A stretch of DNA of 64,000 bases from Chrysaora quinquecirrha (lineage: Eukaryota; Cnidaria; Scyphozoa; Semaeostomeae; Pelagiidae): the NCBI GenBank assembly GCA_014526335.1, contig JACTAT010000016.1:1592770-1656769 (forward strand), in the 5' to 3' direction. Positions within the stretch are counted from its first letter, which is position 1, and the number at the start of each line of letters is the position of its first letter. Made by a program: the position numbers and the translations under genes. Positions 1-10,982 of this stretch are shown one piece after another. The notes beneath the pieces are model-generated. The model ran no database searches and was not told the origin of the DNA. It saw nothing but the letters and a program-made list of their open reading frames with translations.

Positions 1-311
1 ATTGCCTAATTTAATACCCTTTGCTAGAACAAAATTGCCAAAAAGTATACCCTTGACTAGACTAGAAGTCCGAAAAAGTATACCCTCTAGCGCGTCACAT
101 CCCCGGGTACATTTACTATTGAAGAACTCCCCCCCCCCGTGGTAAAGAGTAGCATTAGAGCTATTGTGAAAAATCGCTTAGAATAAGAAGTATTTTTCAG
201 AAAAGTTCTGTCTCCAAATATTTCATTAAAGACTATAGATCCCAACTAGCAGTTCGAGTTTCTACTATCAGCAGTATGCCAGAATATATACATGTTTGCT
301 TTGTTTTGTAG
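1..311. other. NFX1 intron (partial) with TATACCC-type repeat
   Basis: This is the 3' part of an intron ending in the acceptor TTTTGTAG just before 312. Bases 1-150 contain repeated AAAAGTATACCC units and a C-run after GAAGAACTCCC. The same pattern recurs at about 19960-20395, so this is probably one end of a dispersed element. No coding signal is seen. Confidence 0.5.
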
Positions 312-3300
312 GGTGAATGTCTTGCACACAACGAACATTGTCAGCAGCCTTGTGTAATCAGTAGAAGAGATTGTCCTCATCCTTGTGGTGCTCCATGTCA
401 TATTGGACAAGACTGTCCAGAAGGACCCTGCAAAAGCCAGGTTAGTTTATTGGCATAATATTGTACTATCAAAGCCGTTATTTCAACCGTGAATAGGGCT
501 TTTCGACGACAACTTAGATTATTGAAATGTTCAAATTTTTAGATAGAGAGTTTTCGTTATCAAATTCGTCATGAGAACCCAAAATTTAGTCTAGGTGCAA
601 AGTTTTATTTAAGCGTTTCTATTATTGATTTAACGGGCGTTTAAAATTTGCGATTTTATAAGTTCTCTGACCATTCGCGGTGCAAAGTGGCACCCCAAGC
701 TTAGAATTGGGAACTTTATACGCTCACAAAATCAACATTACAAGGGTTCAACTGCAGTTTAGGGGTCCCTAGTTACCAGCATTGTTAAGTCTATGTGGCC
801 TAGTTTAATATTGGGGGCCCCCAAACCCCCGCTTTAACAGTGTACATGTTGCAAATTTACCACAAATCTTACCTGCATTTACGAAAACTCTTTATGAAAA
901 GGATTTATTTTAGTTCAAAAGAGTTAATTTTTCATCGGTCGCCATTTTTGTTTTTCGTTCTTTCTGCTCGCACTATTTCGAACGTTATCAAAATACAGTT
1001 CGATTACAATAATACAGGTAACTAGGGACCCCTAAACTGCATTCTTATCCTGACGATCTTTCGTGGAAAAGATATATTCTTCAAAAACAACACATACAGT
1101 TCTACTACTGTGATAATGCTACACAGTTCTAGAATAATTTTGATCTTTATTTTAGATCACAGTTAAATGCAGATGCAGAAGAAAATCTGAAAAAGTTTTG
1201 TGCCTTGCTGGCAATGCGAAGGTACAGTTTCAAAGGTAGGCGTTATGATTTCCTTTTAAAGATCTTTGGTTATAGTGTTCTTAAGGGTTTTTCCGTTATA
1301 CATCATTTGTTGTCTAAGAACGAAAAATCCCTGATGTTTGAATTGCATTTGAAACATATGAAAGAAGTTAGGTCCTAAGTTTTCATTCCATTTCATCATT
1401 TCATATTTTGAAAAACTAAAAAATGTTATTTCTACAAAGCTACGATTGCTGATAATATTTAATATAAATGTATATAAAAGAGGAAGGTAGCCCTTCAACT
1501 CACAGGCTTATTCCAAAGGGCCCTCCAAGCTAAAAGTGACTGAAAATTGTAAAACATACACTTATAATTTTTAATTTAAACATTTTCATCAATGACTTAG
1601 GTAACATTTTTTTCTAAATGCTTTAAGGGAGGATGCCGTTTTACACTCAGCTGAGAGAGAGTTCCACTGCTTTGCACCTCTAAATGAGAAACACCTCTGC
1701 CCATTCGAGGAACTCATCTCTGGGAGTCCCAAATCGGTATCTGAGGCATTCCTTAGGTTGAAAGGTGTGCAAGCAGAGTTTTTAGTGAATAGATCACACA
1801 AGTACTGAGTAGCCTAGCCATTATTAGACTTGTAGACCATAATTTGCAGCTCTTCATTGACGAGAGCTTCTATTGTCTTCCAGCCCAGCTGGCTAACTAA
1901 TATTAGTCCTGGGGCATAATAGCTGCTGCTAGTTTGCGATTCTTGCAGCTCTGTTTGAAGCTTTTGCAGCTTGGTTATTTGCGTAGAGCCACAGCAACCC
2001 AAGACCGAATAACAGTTCCTGGTTCGTATTATATCTGTAAACCATTTCTCTAAATTACTGTAAACTGTTTTCATGGCTTGTGTTTTTCTTGCAGATTTGC
2101 AACAGATTCTGTTGGTGATAAACTGAGGAATCTCAGGTCTGGCCAGTCTGTTGATATCAGTGGGCTTATGATTGCAGAAAAGCGTGGAGGGTAAGTAAGC
2201 TGCAATCCGTTTAATACGAAATTTTTTAAACTTGGACTGGCCAGGAATTGAATTTTCTTTTGTTGTTTTCAGCCTTGATTGTGATGAGGACTGTGCTGTT
2301 ATTGAGAGAAACAAGTGAGTTTTGTTGATATATCATTGCATATAGTTTTCATTGCACTATCGCCTGTTGTTGATCCTGATTAATCTTCAGTGATCTTAAC
2401 CGATCGTGATTGATTTTGATCGTGATTCCTCCTTGGAGTCATCCATAAAAAGGTACGCGATAAATTTGCATGTTTCAGGCCCTCTCCCTCCCCCTGTGCA
2501 CGAAAAGCTTACACAGCAATGATAGTAGGCGTTTAATTTCAGTTTAACCCCTTCTCTCGCGTTCTTTGCATACGTACTTTATATGTCTCCTTGTGCGTTT
2601 TTGTTCCGTATTTTCATCTTTTAATTTCCTTGGAGGCTTGGAGGTTGTTTGCTGTTCTAGCAATGCGCTGCAATGTAGTCGTGACACCGCACGAGGCAAG
2701 ATTGTTAGTTGACGAACAAATCATTGATAAAAATATAGTTTCTCAATTTCGAATATTCGTCATTGATAAGACCCCGTTTACACGATATCGGTACCACACC
2801 GGTTTGATATGACACCGGTGTAGAATCTTTTGTTTTTAGACGAGCCGTTTACACGATATCGGTACCACACCGGCATAAAAGGTGTGAAAACACATGTCGA
2901 TAGCCACACCGGTACGATTTCATGCCGGTGTGATAGCGACATCGTGTAAACACCCATACCGGCATGGTACCGATACGATTTCATGTCGGTTTCACTTCGA
3001 TTGCTTTTAGGATAGGAATTATATCGTAATATTTTCTTTATTAATTGTTTTTTTGATGTAATATCATAAAACTTGATTCTCCTTGTCGATTGAAGTAAAT
3101 TTAGTTGCTTTTTTTCGTCTTACACTGGGTTTTATTCGGTTTTTGACGCTTTTGACACAGCATTTTCGTGTTTTTTTTTTACTATGTTTGCCTCAAGCGG
3201 CGGGGACTGTTTGCAATTTGCTCTCTTGGTTTATTTTTTGGTTCTGCTCTTTGTTAGAGTTAGGCCATAGCCCAGAATAGCACAAAATTAAGCTCTATGA

Positions 3301-6300
3301 TGTCACAGCCATTGTTTAACCAAAGTGACATGAAATCACACCGGTATCGTGTAAACGGGATGATAAAAAACCCACACCGGCATGGTTTCATGCCGGTGTC
3401 AAATCATACCGGTGTGGTACCGATATCGTGTAAACGGGGTCTAAATTTGTTAGGAAATTGTCGGAAATTGTATCTCATTGTAACCTTCTCTGATGTTTCA
3501 GGAAACTTGCAGAGGCTTTAGGGATTGAAAATCCTGATGGAAGTCACTTCCTGTCATTGCCGTTTTCATATTCGCTGAAGGAAGAAGCCAAGTAAGTCAA
3601 CAAGCAAACTTTTAAAACACAGCAAATTTTATTTTTTTTGAGAACTTTTCCTATGTAGTCTATACCAAACTTCATCTGACTTGCCTATTAGAGTCCATGT
3701 GTTCAGAAATCACACACCAAAGTTGCCATATTTTGCCGGTCCTCGGTAGTATAGTGGTGAGTATCCCCGCCTGTCACGCGGGAGACCGGGGTTCAATTCC
3801 CCGCCGGGGAGGCCAGTTTTTGATTTCGTTTATCACACTTAGATTTTCGCAGTGATAAAACGCATGAGTTTTTCATTCTTTATCTAGTGTTATTTATTTA
3901 TCAGTGTTTTTATTTATTGTCATTTATTGTCTTTAAAAAATGTATGCGCTTTAATGCATCATTAATTTCGCAGGAAACTATCAGCTTGTTTTTTTTATTT
4001 TATTCTTTTTAATTTTTTATTATTACTACCTATCTATTTTATTCATTTTTAAATTATATATTGTACAGCTAATTTACTTGTTTTTTGATTTATTTTTTTA
4101 ATTTCATTTTTAACTTACAAATCGAAGTAATCAATTTTTATTTTCATTTGTCCATTATTTTTATAATTTGTTTTCTAATACACTTTTTTTCAATAAGCAA
4201 CTGGACTTCGGTCCAGCCCTCAAGAGTTGCTTAACATATCAAGTATTTCAGCCCTCCCAGAATGATTGGTAACCCCTAAAACCTTGCTTATTGACCAGTT
4301 GCTTATTAAAAAGTGTGTCAATTGTTTATTTTATAGGAAGCAGTTGCCGCTTGTCAAAATTATTGAAGAAGCCATTGAGGCCCTAATACACAAGATTCAA
4401 AAGGTAAGGTTTTTTTTAAACGCAATCAAGTATAGGAAATGTACAGCAGGGTTGTAGGAAGCGGGGGCTGGGGGGCTCGAGTCCCCCATGATTTTGAAAA
4501 CAATAGTATGATGTCATAAAATCATTACGTCATCAAGAACTATTCAGTAGTTCAGTCCCCCCCACCCCTTAAATCTGAGATTCCTTCCGATGGTCTTGCC
4601 AGTGAAGCACCTTTGTGAAAACCTGCCATCGAACGCTTGGACGATAAGGAATCATTAACAGTGGCACATTTACTATTGGAACAAATCCAGTCAATATGTG
4701 ACAAAAATATGTCTGATTTTGCTGAAATTCGCTACACCAGTAGATGATGGTCGTAGACATCGATGAAGTCGAAATTTCGAAAGTTTGGCTTTTACACCAA
4801 CGGTAAAATGATCAAAATTTTACTACAGTGGAATCCGCCTTACGTACACTTCGTTAATACGACCACCTCCGAGGTGGCACCTCGTTATTACTGCAAAATT
4901 TTTGGTCCGGAAAAATGACCATACATACTGACCTTTCCTCGTTAATACAGCCAGCCTGTTACTACAGCCATGACATGACTTGTAAATGAATGCCAATGCC
5001 ATGACTTGACTTGTAGCTTTGCTTATACTGTACTGCCTATTGATACCGTAAAAGCTATATTAAGCCCCTCTCTCTTCTAAGCCCCCCGCTCTATTAAGTC
5101 GCCCCTTTCAAGTGAAGATTTGAAATAAGCCCCTCCTATCTATTAAGCCCCCCTTCTTATTTTGGCCACTCAGTAGTTAGATAGCTTTTACGGTATTAAC
5201 ATCGTTATTTGCAACGATTCTCACATTCTGTGCCATAAATTGTATATTTTGAAATTTTTTGTCCACAGAATCCACAGACCTCACTTGTCCAGCTAAGTCA
5301 CTCTTTCCAGCCCATGAACTCAACTCAGAGGAAACTAGTTCATGAGTTAGCAGAACATTATAATTGCAAGACAATAAGTTATGATCAAGAGCCAAAACGG
5401 AATACCGTTGTCACTGTAACAAGGTATGTGCCTAATGCCTTTCGTTGTTTTTGTGGCTTTACAACCTGTTTTTCTATACAGTGATAACCTGCACATAAAA
5501 TCTGGTTCTGGTTGATGAAATGGAAATATGTTGTTTTCGTCGCCGTCGACATGCTTTAAAAACATGTTCCCGTAGTTTCTGTATCATTGCCACTCGCATG
5601 AGTTGCACGGGAAGGCATCTCTGAGTAGTGTGGTGGATGTTCTCTAGTGTGGAGGGTTACCTCTGAGTAGCGTGGGGGATGCTCAGTAATGTGGGGGATA
5701 TCATCAGTACGTTCGGAGGGATATCATGATGCTTTCGGGGAGGCATCATCAGAAGTGTGGGGGATGTTCAGTAGTGCGGGGATTACAATGTGTACGGTGG
5801 ACGGATATCACGAGTTGCATGGGGAAGATCTCGGAGTAGTGTGGTGGATGTTCAGTAGTGTGGAGGGTTGTCTCTGAGTAGCGTGGGGATGTTCAGTAGT
5901 GTGGGGGATATCATCAGTAGTTCGGAGGGATATAATGGTGCTTTTGGGGAGGCATCATCAGAAGTGTGGGGGATATTCAGTAGTGCGGGGGATTGCAATG
6001 AGTACGGTGGACGGATATGTCATGAGTTGCATGGGGAGGCATCTCGGATGTGTGGGGCATGTTCAGAAGTGTGGTGGATTATCTCTCTCTTGAGTGGCGT
6101 GGGGGATGCTCAGTAGTAGTGAGTTTGAAGTCCTTTATGACTAAAAAACTGTTAATGTATTTTTCTAGAGATTCCTGTCTAGTTGTCCCTAAATTATCAA
6201 CTGTTCTTGAAAGAAAAAGCAAGCCTTTGCCACAGCCTGTATTAAACCTTCAAGAAAAGCCATTGAATTTTCAAAGGTTATAACTTTTTTATAATTTTCT

Positions 6301-8276
6301 TTTGAATTTGACATTATCCTGTTCTCGCATTCGCTTGTATAACGTAGCTACTCTGAGGTAAAATGTATCATTCAAAATGTCACTGGGAGCACAGAACATA
6401 GGATAATAAATACTTTCATCCTACCAAATGTTATCGTCCCTTTAAGGAAGTTCAAAGGATTATACTTTACAATCACAGGTATCTGCATGTAATTCAGTTT
6501 TCTTCAAACTGCATTCCAATTCCTTCGATGATCTTCAAATTAAACCATTCAAAATGTCCCTGCCAGAACACAAGAAAATACCATGCTTTTAACGTACTTT
6601 CGTATGGCGTTACTTTTACTATGTCCCCTTAAGTAAGTTTTAAGGGATTGAATTGTACAATCATATGTATCCTCATGTAATTTTGTTTTCTGCAAGCTGT
6701 TTTCTGATACGTTCGGTTGTGTACAAACTCAGGAACTTCCAGCAGTGGCGTTTTTCCTAATTTTTTTTGGAGAAAATGGAGTGTAATGTGAAGATGAAAT
6801 GGTGAAGCTGGCAAGAGTCGCTCGGATTTCGGAAGTTGATAAACTATGACGGCTTTGAACCTGGATGTGACAAAACCTTGGCTGGTGCTCAAACCCCGAC
6901 CGCACTAAGGGCCAACTCCCATATTGTAGGGTTGTACGATTATTGGGTGGCCTTGAGATTACCTTTATCACTCGATCGGCCCCCGATCATCGCATGATAA
7001 GATCCGAAGAGTTTTTTTTAGAAAGCATTCGGTTATACACGCTTTTTTTATAAGGAACCTACCTCAAGGCCTAGTTCTTAAAGTTCCTTATTTTTGGGCC
7101 TCTTTTGAGGCAATTGTAGTTCCAAAAGTTCCTTAATAGTTCCTTAATTTTAACTGCACATACAGTGGTCTTAACAATAAAAGAGAGACACTTGCATGCG
7201 AGCAAAGCTCGACACTACTCAAAGAAACATTGGATACATGCTTAACGATTTTCGACTGCAAATGAATGGAACCAGCTTTCTAATTCTTGATTATTTGCAG
7301 TGATAAAAGTATTCAACATTCAAAAGTTCCTTAATGATTTTCTCTTTAGTAGTATAAGTTCTTTAAATTTTCGGGCCTTCTACATCGAGGTTCCTTATAA
7401 AGTGGTTCCTTATAAAAAAAAAGCGTGTAAACACCGAAGAAATCGTAAGAACATTGTCGTATGTCGTTATTGCAGGATCATGGTATTGCAGTTGGAAAGG
7501 ACTCAACTTCCACGATTTTTACGATACATTTGCGAACTGTTTACGATCAATATTACTACCCTAGAGAATCTTACGGGCTGTAGTATGATCTTGTCAAAAT
7601 CGTTTACAACGTTATGGAAAAGGGGATTAGCTTATAGCAGCACCATGGTCCAAATATGTAAAAGTTCCATAGCAAAAACTCAAAAGGGACCCGCAATAAT
7701 TGAATATCTCTGTATATGCTTCCCCTAAACCATAGAAGCCCTGATACAATTTAGTCACCCCCAGTGCCTGCACTGCCTTTTGACAGCCTGGGCCTGTGTA
7801 CACAGACTCTTACTTCTAAAGACAGATACTAAACCTTGAAGGTGCTGTGGCGTTGTTGGTAATCCAGCTGACTTGTGGTGTCAGAAGCTCAGTGTGGTCA
7901 GGTTCGAGCCCAGCCACGGTAGCATCACGTTATCATAGTTAACCTACTACTGAGATCCTAGGGACTGGTGCTAAAGTGCCATTTCACCTTCACCTTCACC
8001 TGATAACACACCTGAACAAATATTCATGAAAAGTAATAAGTAACAAAATAGTTTATAAGTATATTTCCAAGGGTATCATTTGCATATTGCAGGTGAGTGA
8101 GTAACCATAAGAGATAACTTGTTTTATAGAGACAGAGCTTATTCAATGAAATACTGTTTAAATCTGATGCATATTTCTTCTTTGTCAGAATGCAGAAGAA
8201 AAGCTCACAAGATGATTTAACAGGAGCAAAGGCATCTGCAGAAGTGGACTATTTTGGTGATGATTTTCTTGAATGA
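312..8276 (+). CDS. NFX1: NFX1-like transcriptional repressor, 3' nine exons (5' end outside window)
   Basis: Exons: 312-440, 1156-1235, 2095-2190, 2273-2314, 3502-3591, 4337-4403, 5269-5423, 6169-6276, 8189-8276 (stop TGA 8274-8276). They join in one frame to 284 visible residues. Exon 1 is a Cys/His-rich NFX1-type zinc finger (GECLAHNEHC...CPHPCGAPCH). Exon 4 has the family's LDCDEDC motif. Exon 7 is an R3H domain with RKLVH (R-x3-H) followed by SYDQEPKRN, the conserved family sequence. The end, VDYFGDDFLE, resembles the acidic end of vertebrate NFX1. Known role: NF-X1 proteins bind X-box promoters (MHC class II, hTERT in mammals) and the R3H domain binds nucleic acid. The RING/PAM2 region and most zinc fingers must lie upstream of base 1. 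Every intron has GT-AG ends. NFX1 rather than NFXL1 is chosen because the R3H domain and this C-terminus are present. Confidence 0.93.
1590..2040 (-). mobile_element. LINE (CR1/L2-like) reverse transcriptase C-terminal remnant
   Basis: Read on the minus strand, 2040 to 1590 encodes the typical end of a CR1/L2-type ORF2: GCCGSTQITKLQKLQ, then LGWKTIEAL, NLRNASDTDLGLP and FRGAKQWNSLSAECKTASSL. These match the family pattern LQKLQNRAAR...LGW..L...YNLR...F.GA.LWN.LP. A TAG stop at 1814-1816 interrupts the frame (NG*ATQYLCDLF), so it is a dead copy. It lies in an NFX1 intron, antisense to the gene, and ends about 55 bp before the exon at 2095. Confidence 0.75.
2769..3442. repeat. Palindromic MITE-like element with 34-bp perfect terminal inverted repeats
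   Basis: The left end (2769-2802, AGACCCCGTTTACACGATAT...) is the exact reverse complement of the right end (3409-3442). With mismatches the similarity continues to about 55 bp. The motif GTTTACACGATATCGGTACC and its CACCGG / CCGGTGTG halves recur inside (2846-2990 and 3340-3360), so terminal sequence is reused internally. It has no coding capacity and lies in the NFX1 intron upstream of the exon at 3502. Confidence 0.85.
3740..3811 (+). tRNA. tRNA-Asp(GUC)
   Basis: A 72-nt cloverleaf. The acceptor TCCTCGG (3740-3746) pairs with CCGGGGA (3804-3810), leaving discriminator G. The anticodon stem CCCGC/GCGGG closes the loop CTGTCAC with anticodon GTC at 3773-3775. The T arm contains GGGGTTCAATTCCCC. 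A T5 run at 3817-3821 is a pol III terminator. The D-arm/A-box TAGTATAGTGGT and the B-box GGTTCAATTCC are intact. CCA is not encoded, as usual in eukaryotes. It sits in the NFX1 intron 3592-4336 on the same strand as the host gene. Confidence 0.97.
4181..4317. mobile_element. MITE, AAGCAAC variant (short copy)
   Basis: The left end TA|CACTTTTTTTCAATAAGCAAC and right end GTTGCTTATTAAAAAGTGTG are inverted. AAGCAAC or GTTGCTT occurs at least four times in 137 bp. The right end stops about 19 bp before the NFX1 exon at 4337, so the element abuts the branch-point/polypyrimidine region. Same family as 58601-58947. Confidence 0.75.
5046..5193. mobile_element. MITE, AAGCCCC variant
   Basis: Near-perfect terminal repeats CCGTAAAAGCTAT / ATAGCTTTTACGG are flanked by TA on both sides (5044-5045, 5194-5195), consistent with a TA target duplication. 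The interior consists largely of TAAGCCCC units (at least five). Related copies are at 28480-28768 and 45355-45457. Confidence 0.75.
5595..6115. repeat. Minisatellite with higher-order periodicity (about 210 bp)
   Basis: Short units of the form GTGGGGGATRTTCAGTAGT and GGATATCATCAGTA alternate. A longer landmark, GAGTTGCAYGGGRARG..TCTCG, recurs near 5597, 5812 and 6021, so blocks of about 210 bp repeat two and a half times. The unit vocabulary (GATATCATCAGTAC, GATATTCAGTA) matches the arms of the foldback elements at 15158-15558 and 51744-52110. ORFs seen here are by-products of the repeat. Confidence 0.8.
6277..7037. other. NFX1 last intron, left part
   Basis: Intronic sequence. I see no exon, RNA gene or recognisable repeat apart from generic AT-rich DNA, up to the MITE beginning at 7038. 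Confidence 0.4.
7038..7427. mobile_element. MITE, AAGGAAC variant, copy 1
   Basis: Ends CACGCTTTTTTTATAAGGAAC ... GTTCCTTATAAAAAAAAAGCGTG are flanked by TA (7036-7037 and 7428-7429). AAGGAAC or GTTCCTT occurs about seven times, at both ends and internally. The central 150 bp has no coding sequence. An inverted second copy is at 55499-55901, sharing the centre as well (for example AATCAAGAATTAGAAAG). The TA duplication suggests mobilisation by a Tc1/mariner-like transposase; none is encoded here. Confidence 0.85.
7838..8001 (+). mobile_element. tRNA-derived SINE, family 1
   Basis: The head has a degenerate A box (TGGCGTTGTTGGTAA) and a good B box (GGTTCGAGCCC), as in tRNA genes. It is followed by a body CTACTACTGAGATCCTAG...GACTGG and a tail of CACCTT repeats. 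A reverse-oriented copy is at 17741-17914 with matching head, body and tail. Located in the last NFX1 intron. Confidence 0.75.
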
Positions 8277-9773
8277 TGTTTCAGAAGAAGAATCAAAATT
8301 GAAATACTGATCAGGTATTTAGTTAATCAATTTTAGAATTACACGTTTTTTTATTATAAGAAACTGGTTTATAAGAAACCTAGAACTCGACCCTCCAAAA
8401 GTTAAGAAACTTTTAGAACTAAGATGAAGGAGTTAAGAAACTTAAGAAATTTTTTGTGTCAGTTTTCCAACATACTGATTTCATATTTGTGGACGTAGCA
8501 ATCAATTCTCAAGCATTTGCGTGTGATTTCTCGCACCAGCATGGCTAATTCTTTGTAATATATAATATTAATAATTTGCTTGCTATATTCATGTTTTTTA
8601 TCTTTTTTACTGCAATTTATTTCCATCAAATTAAGAAACTAGTAAGAAACTTTTAGAACTAAAACTGGGCCAAAAATTAAGAAACTTTTAGAGCTAGGCC
8701 TCGAGCCAGGTTTCTTATAAAAAAGGGTGTATACTATTTTCTTGTTTCTGTGAAGTTATGACTTTTCATATGAAATTGAGTTGTGATAACCTGTAGTTAG
8801 AATATTTGCAAAATTCACCTTTTATCATGTCAAACTATACTGCCACTGCTGGGACCATTTCTATTTTCTTAGCATGGTAAAGATTTGATTTGTGTCAAAG
8901 AGTGCAGATGATTTTGGACTAGAGGTGAATTATAATTTTATTTTTTGAAAGATTGTGGACATAATTCAAATGTAATAAATATGCTTGAAAACACAAAGAA
9001 ATTGCCTGAAACATATACCCCCCTAGATTGCTAATTTTAGATACTAATTTGAAGCTGATTCTTACTTTTACTAGCTTAAATAAAATGTGCATGTACAGAC
9101 ACTAGAAAATTGACATCAGAGGAATTTACATCAATATAGCTTTCTGTCATTCTGTCATGACTAAACTTTGATACATAACTTGTTCAAAAATGTCTAAAAC
9201 AGTGACTTATTTGCAGACTAGATCCCAAAATATGACATCTTCATTAAAAAAAACTAATTGAAATATGTAATATTATGGCTAAAAGGTTATGATAATGATC
9301 ATACATACATACAGAGTGAACAAAATTGATAGGTTAGTGTCACTTGAAGAAAGTAAAAGCGAAGAACTTTTTTTATATTACTTGAGTTTTGTTATTGGCA
9401 GTTGAATTAAGGCATAAACAGAGCATTGTATGTTAGCTTTGCCTATTTAAGCTACCAATTTGATTTTTTGCAAGACGTTTGGGGCATTCTGTATGTTTTG
9501 GATAACATGCTTTCCAGAGTATCTATTGCCACAACCATAAAACAAGGAATGGTGCGTATTAACAGAATTTGCAGCAAGGAACAGTGTTTAAGTTTGAAAT
9601 TTTGATGCAGGTAGCTTGCCCCTAACCAAATTTGTTAAGTGCCCCTGGCTAAATGCAGTTGTTATTTTCAAAAATGAAGCTCTTTATTGTCTTTGCATTA
9701 CCTAATGATTCCGACAATCACTCTTTCGGTTAACCATATGTGCTAAGTTTATAAAACATTTTCTCCCCATTTG
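8277..9773. other. Convergent NFX1/FAIM 3' flanks
   Basis: Contains the NFX1 3' UTR with candidate poly(A) signals AATAAA at 8974-8979 and 9079-9084, a MITE at 8342-8729, and the FAIM 3' UTR. The FAIM poly(A) signal on the minus strand is TTTATT at 9683-9688. Otherwise AT-rich with nothing recognised. Confidence 0.6.
8342..8729. mobile_element. MITE, AAGAAAC variant, copy 1
   Basis: Ends TA|CACGTTTTTTTATTATAAGAAAC ... GTTTCTTATAAAAAAGGGTG|TA. AAGAAAC occurs about nine times, internally as TTAAGAAACTTTTAGAACT. It inserted just 3' of the NFX1 stop, so it may be transcribed in the 3' UTR. Copy 2 is at 29992-30379 with similar interior (CCAACATACTGATT, GATTTCTCGCAC). Confidence 0.85.
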
Positions 9774-10982
9774 CTATTCACAGCTTTCAGGTATCTCTTG
9801 TCCATCTACTAGCAATGAATGGATGATACCTTCTCTTCTTTTGCCTGAACTTACGGCTTTGATATAGCAAGCATGTCCCCTTATTGTGAAATGTGTTTCT
9901 GTTCCATCATCAGCAAACTCTCCCTGCAAGAAGGAAAAGGTGGTGAATTAGTCAGTCTTTTATTACCTTGCGTATTACATGAACATAGTGGACTTGAAGC
10001 TTGCACTGTAGGCCTGTGATTGAAATTGTAGGGGATAGAATCGCAAAGACCTGTTTGACTTGACAGAATTGTGGAATGGATGGACAGCTGAATTGGCTGT
10101 TTGATGGCTGACTGTGCAAAATGGCCTTGAATTGACTATTGCCTATGCATACCAATCATACATACCAATCACTATTTAAGACAGCATCCCAAGGTGCATT
10201 CCATGTATACACCCCCTGAAGTTTAAACAATGGAACAATAGAAAGAACAATAGAGAATTGCTCTTCCATGCTGGAGATCTTTGGCGTATGGTACATGGAA
10301 TGCAGAGTATTATAACTCAAAGAGTTTCTTTCTTCTCTTCAACCAATCAGTTGGGGGATGTACTGCTTTTAAACAGGAATTTCAAACCCTCTATACATGT
10401 ACAGAATTTTTTGCATTTGTGTTGTGTTGCCAATTTCTCTCAACAACTATTTGGCTTTGTGATTGCTTTTCATTTTTTATACACTAAGAAACTTACCGCA
10501 GTTTCAAGCACTTCTCCATTAACCCATACATCCATCATGTCTTTTTCTAACAAAACAAAACAAAACAGACAGAGAAGAGAATTTATTTTTGTAAAAACTC
10601 CGAGCAGTTGGATGAAGCAAATGAAACGTTTCAAAAAAATGTTCTCACCAAGCACGACTCTGGTTTCAACACCATCCAAAATAAAAGTCCATACTTTTGC
10701 AGATTTTTTTCTATCCTCCGTGAATTTCTTCAGGGGTTTTCCATCAATAAAAAGAGTATATTCATATGCAAATCCGCTGATCGCTTCAATTGCAATGTAG
10801 GCGCTTGTTTTGCCAATTTTGAAATTCTCTTTCCCAACCAACTTGAACATCCAGTTGTGTCTGAGTACTTCGTGACCATCCACATTTAAAACACGCTTTC
10901 CAGTAGTTGTTCCATGCTCAAATTTCACTGTATGAACGCCGTCAGCAAGAGAAACATCCCAAACACCTACCACGTCTGTCAT
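9774..10982 (-). CDS. FAIM: Fas apoptotic inhibitory molecule (FAIM1)
   Basis: Three exons on the minus strand: 10649-10982, 10497-10546 and 9774-9923 (stop TAG at 9774-9776). They join in frame to 177 aa, the usual length of short FAIM (about 179). Landmarks in order: N-terminal VVGVWDVSLADGVHTVKFEHGT and GHEVLRHNWMFKLVG, then DVWVNGEVLETAGEF, FADDGTETHF and IKAVSSGKRREGIIHSL near the C-terminus. These are the two eight-stranded FAIM beta-sandwich halves. In vertebrates FAIM is a cytosolic protein that limits death-receptor and stress-induced cell death and protein aggregation; that role is from the family, not this sequence. The start ATG has A at -3. Splice donors (gtgag, gtaagt) and acceptors are standard. 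No defect is seen. Confidence 0.96.

Noticed and set aside
7300..7728. 142-codon open frame
   Set aside because: Its first part is the right end of the AAGGAAC MITE and the rest is intron. No domain is seen and the NFX1 splice structure skips it.
10258..10889. Plus-strand open frames of 180 and 93 codons
   Set aside because: They are antisense to FAIM exons 1-2, whose minus-strand reading is clearly conserved.
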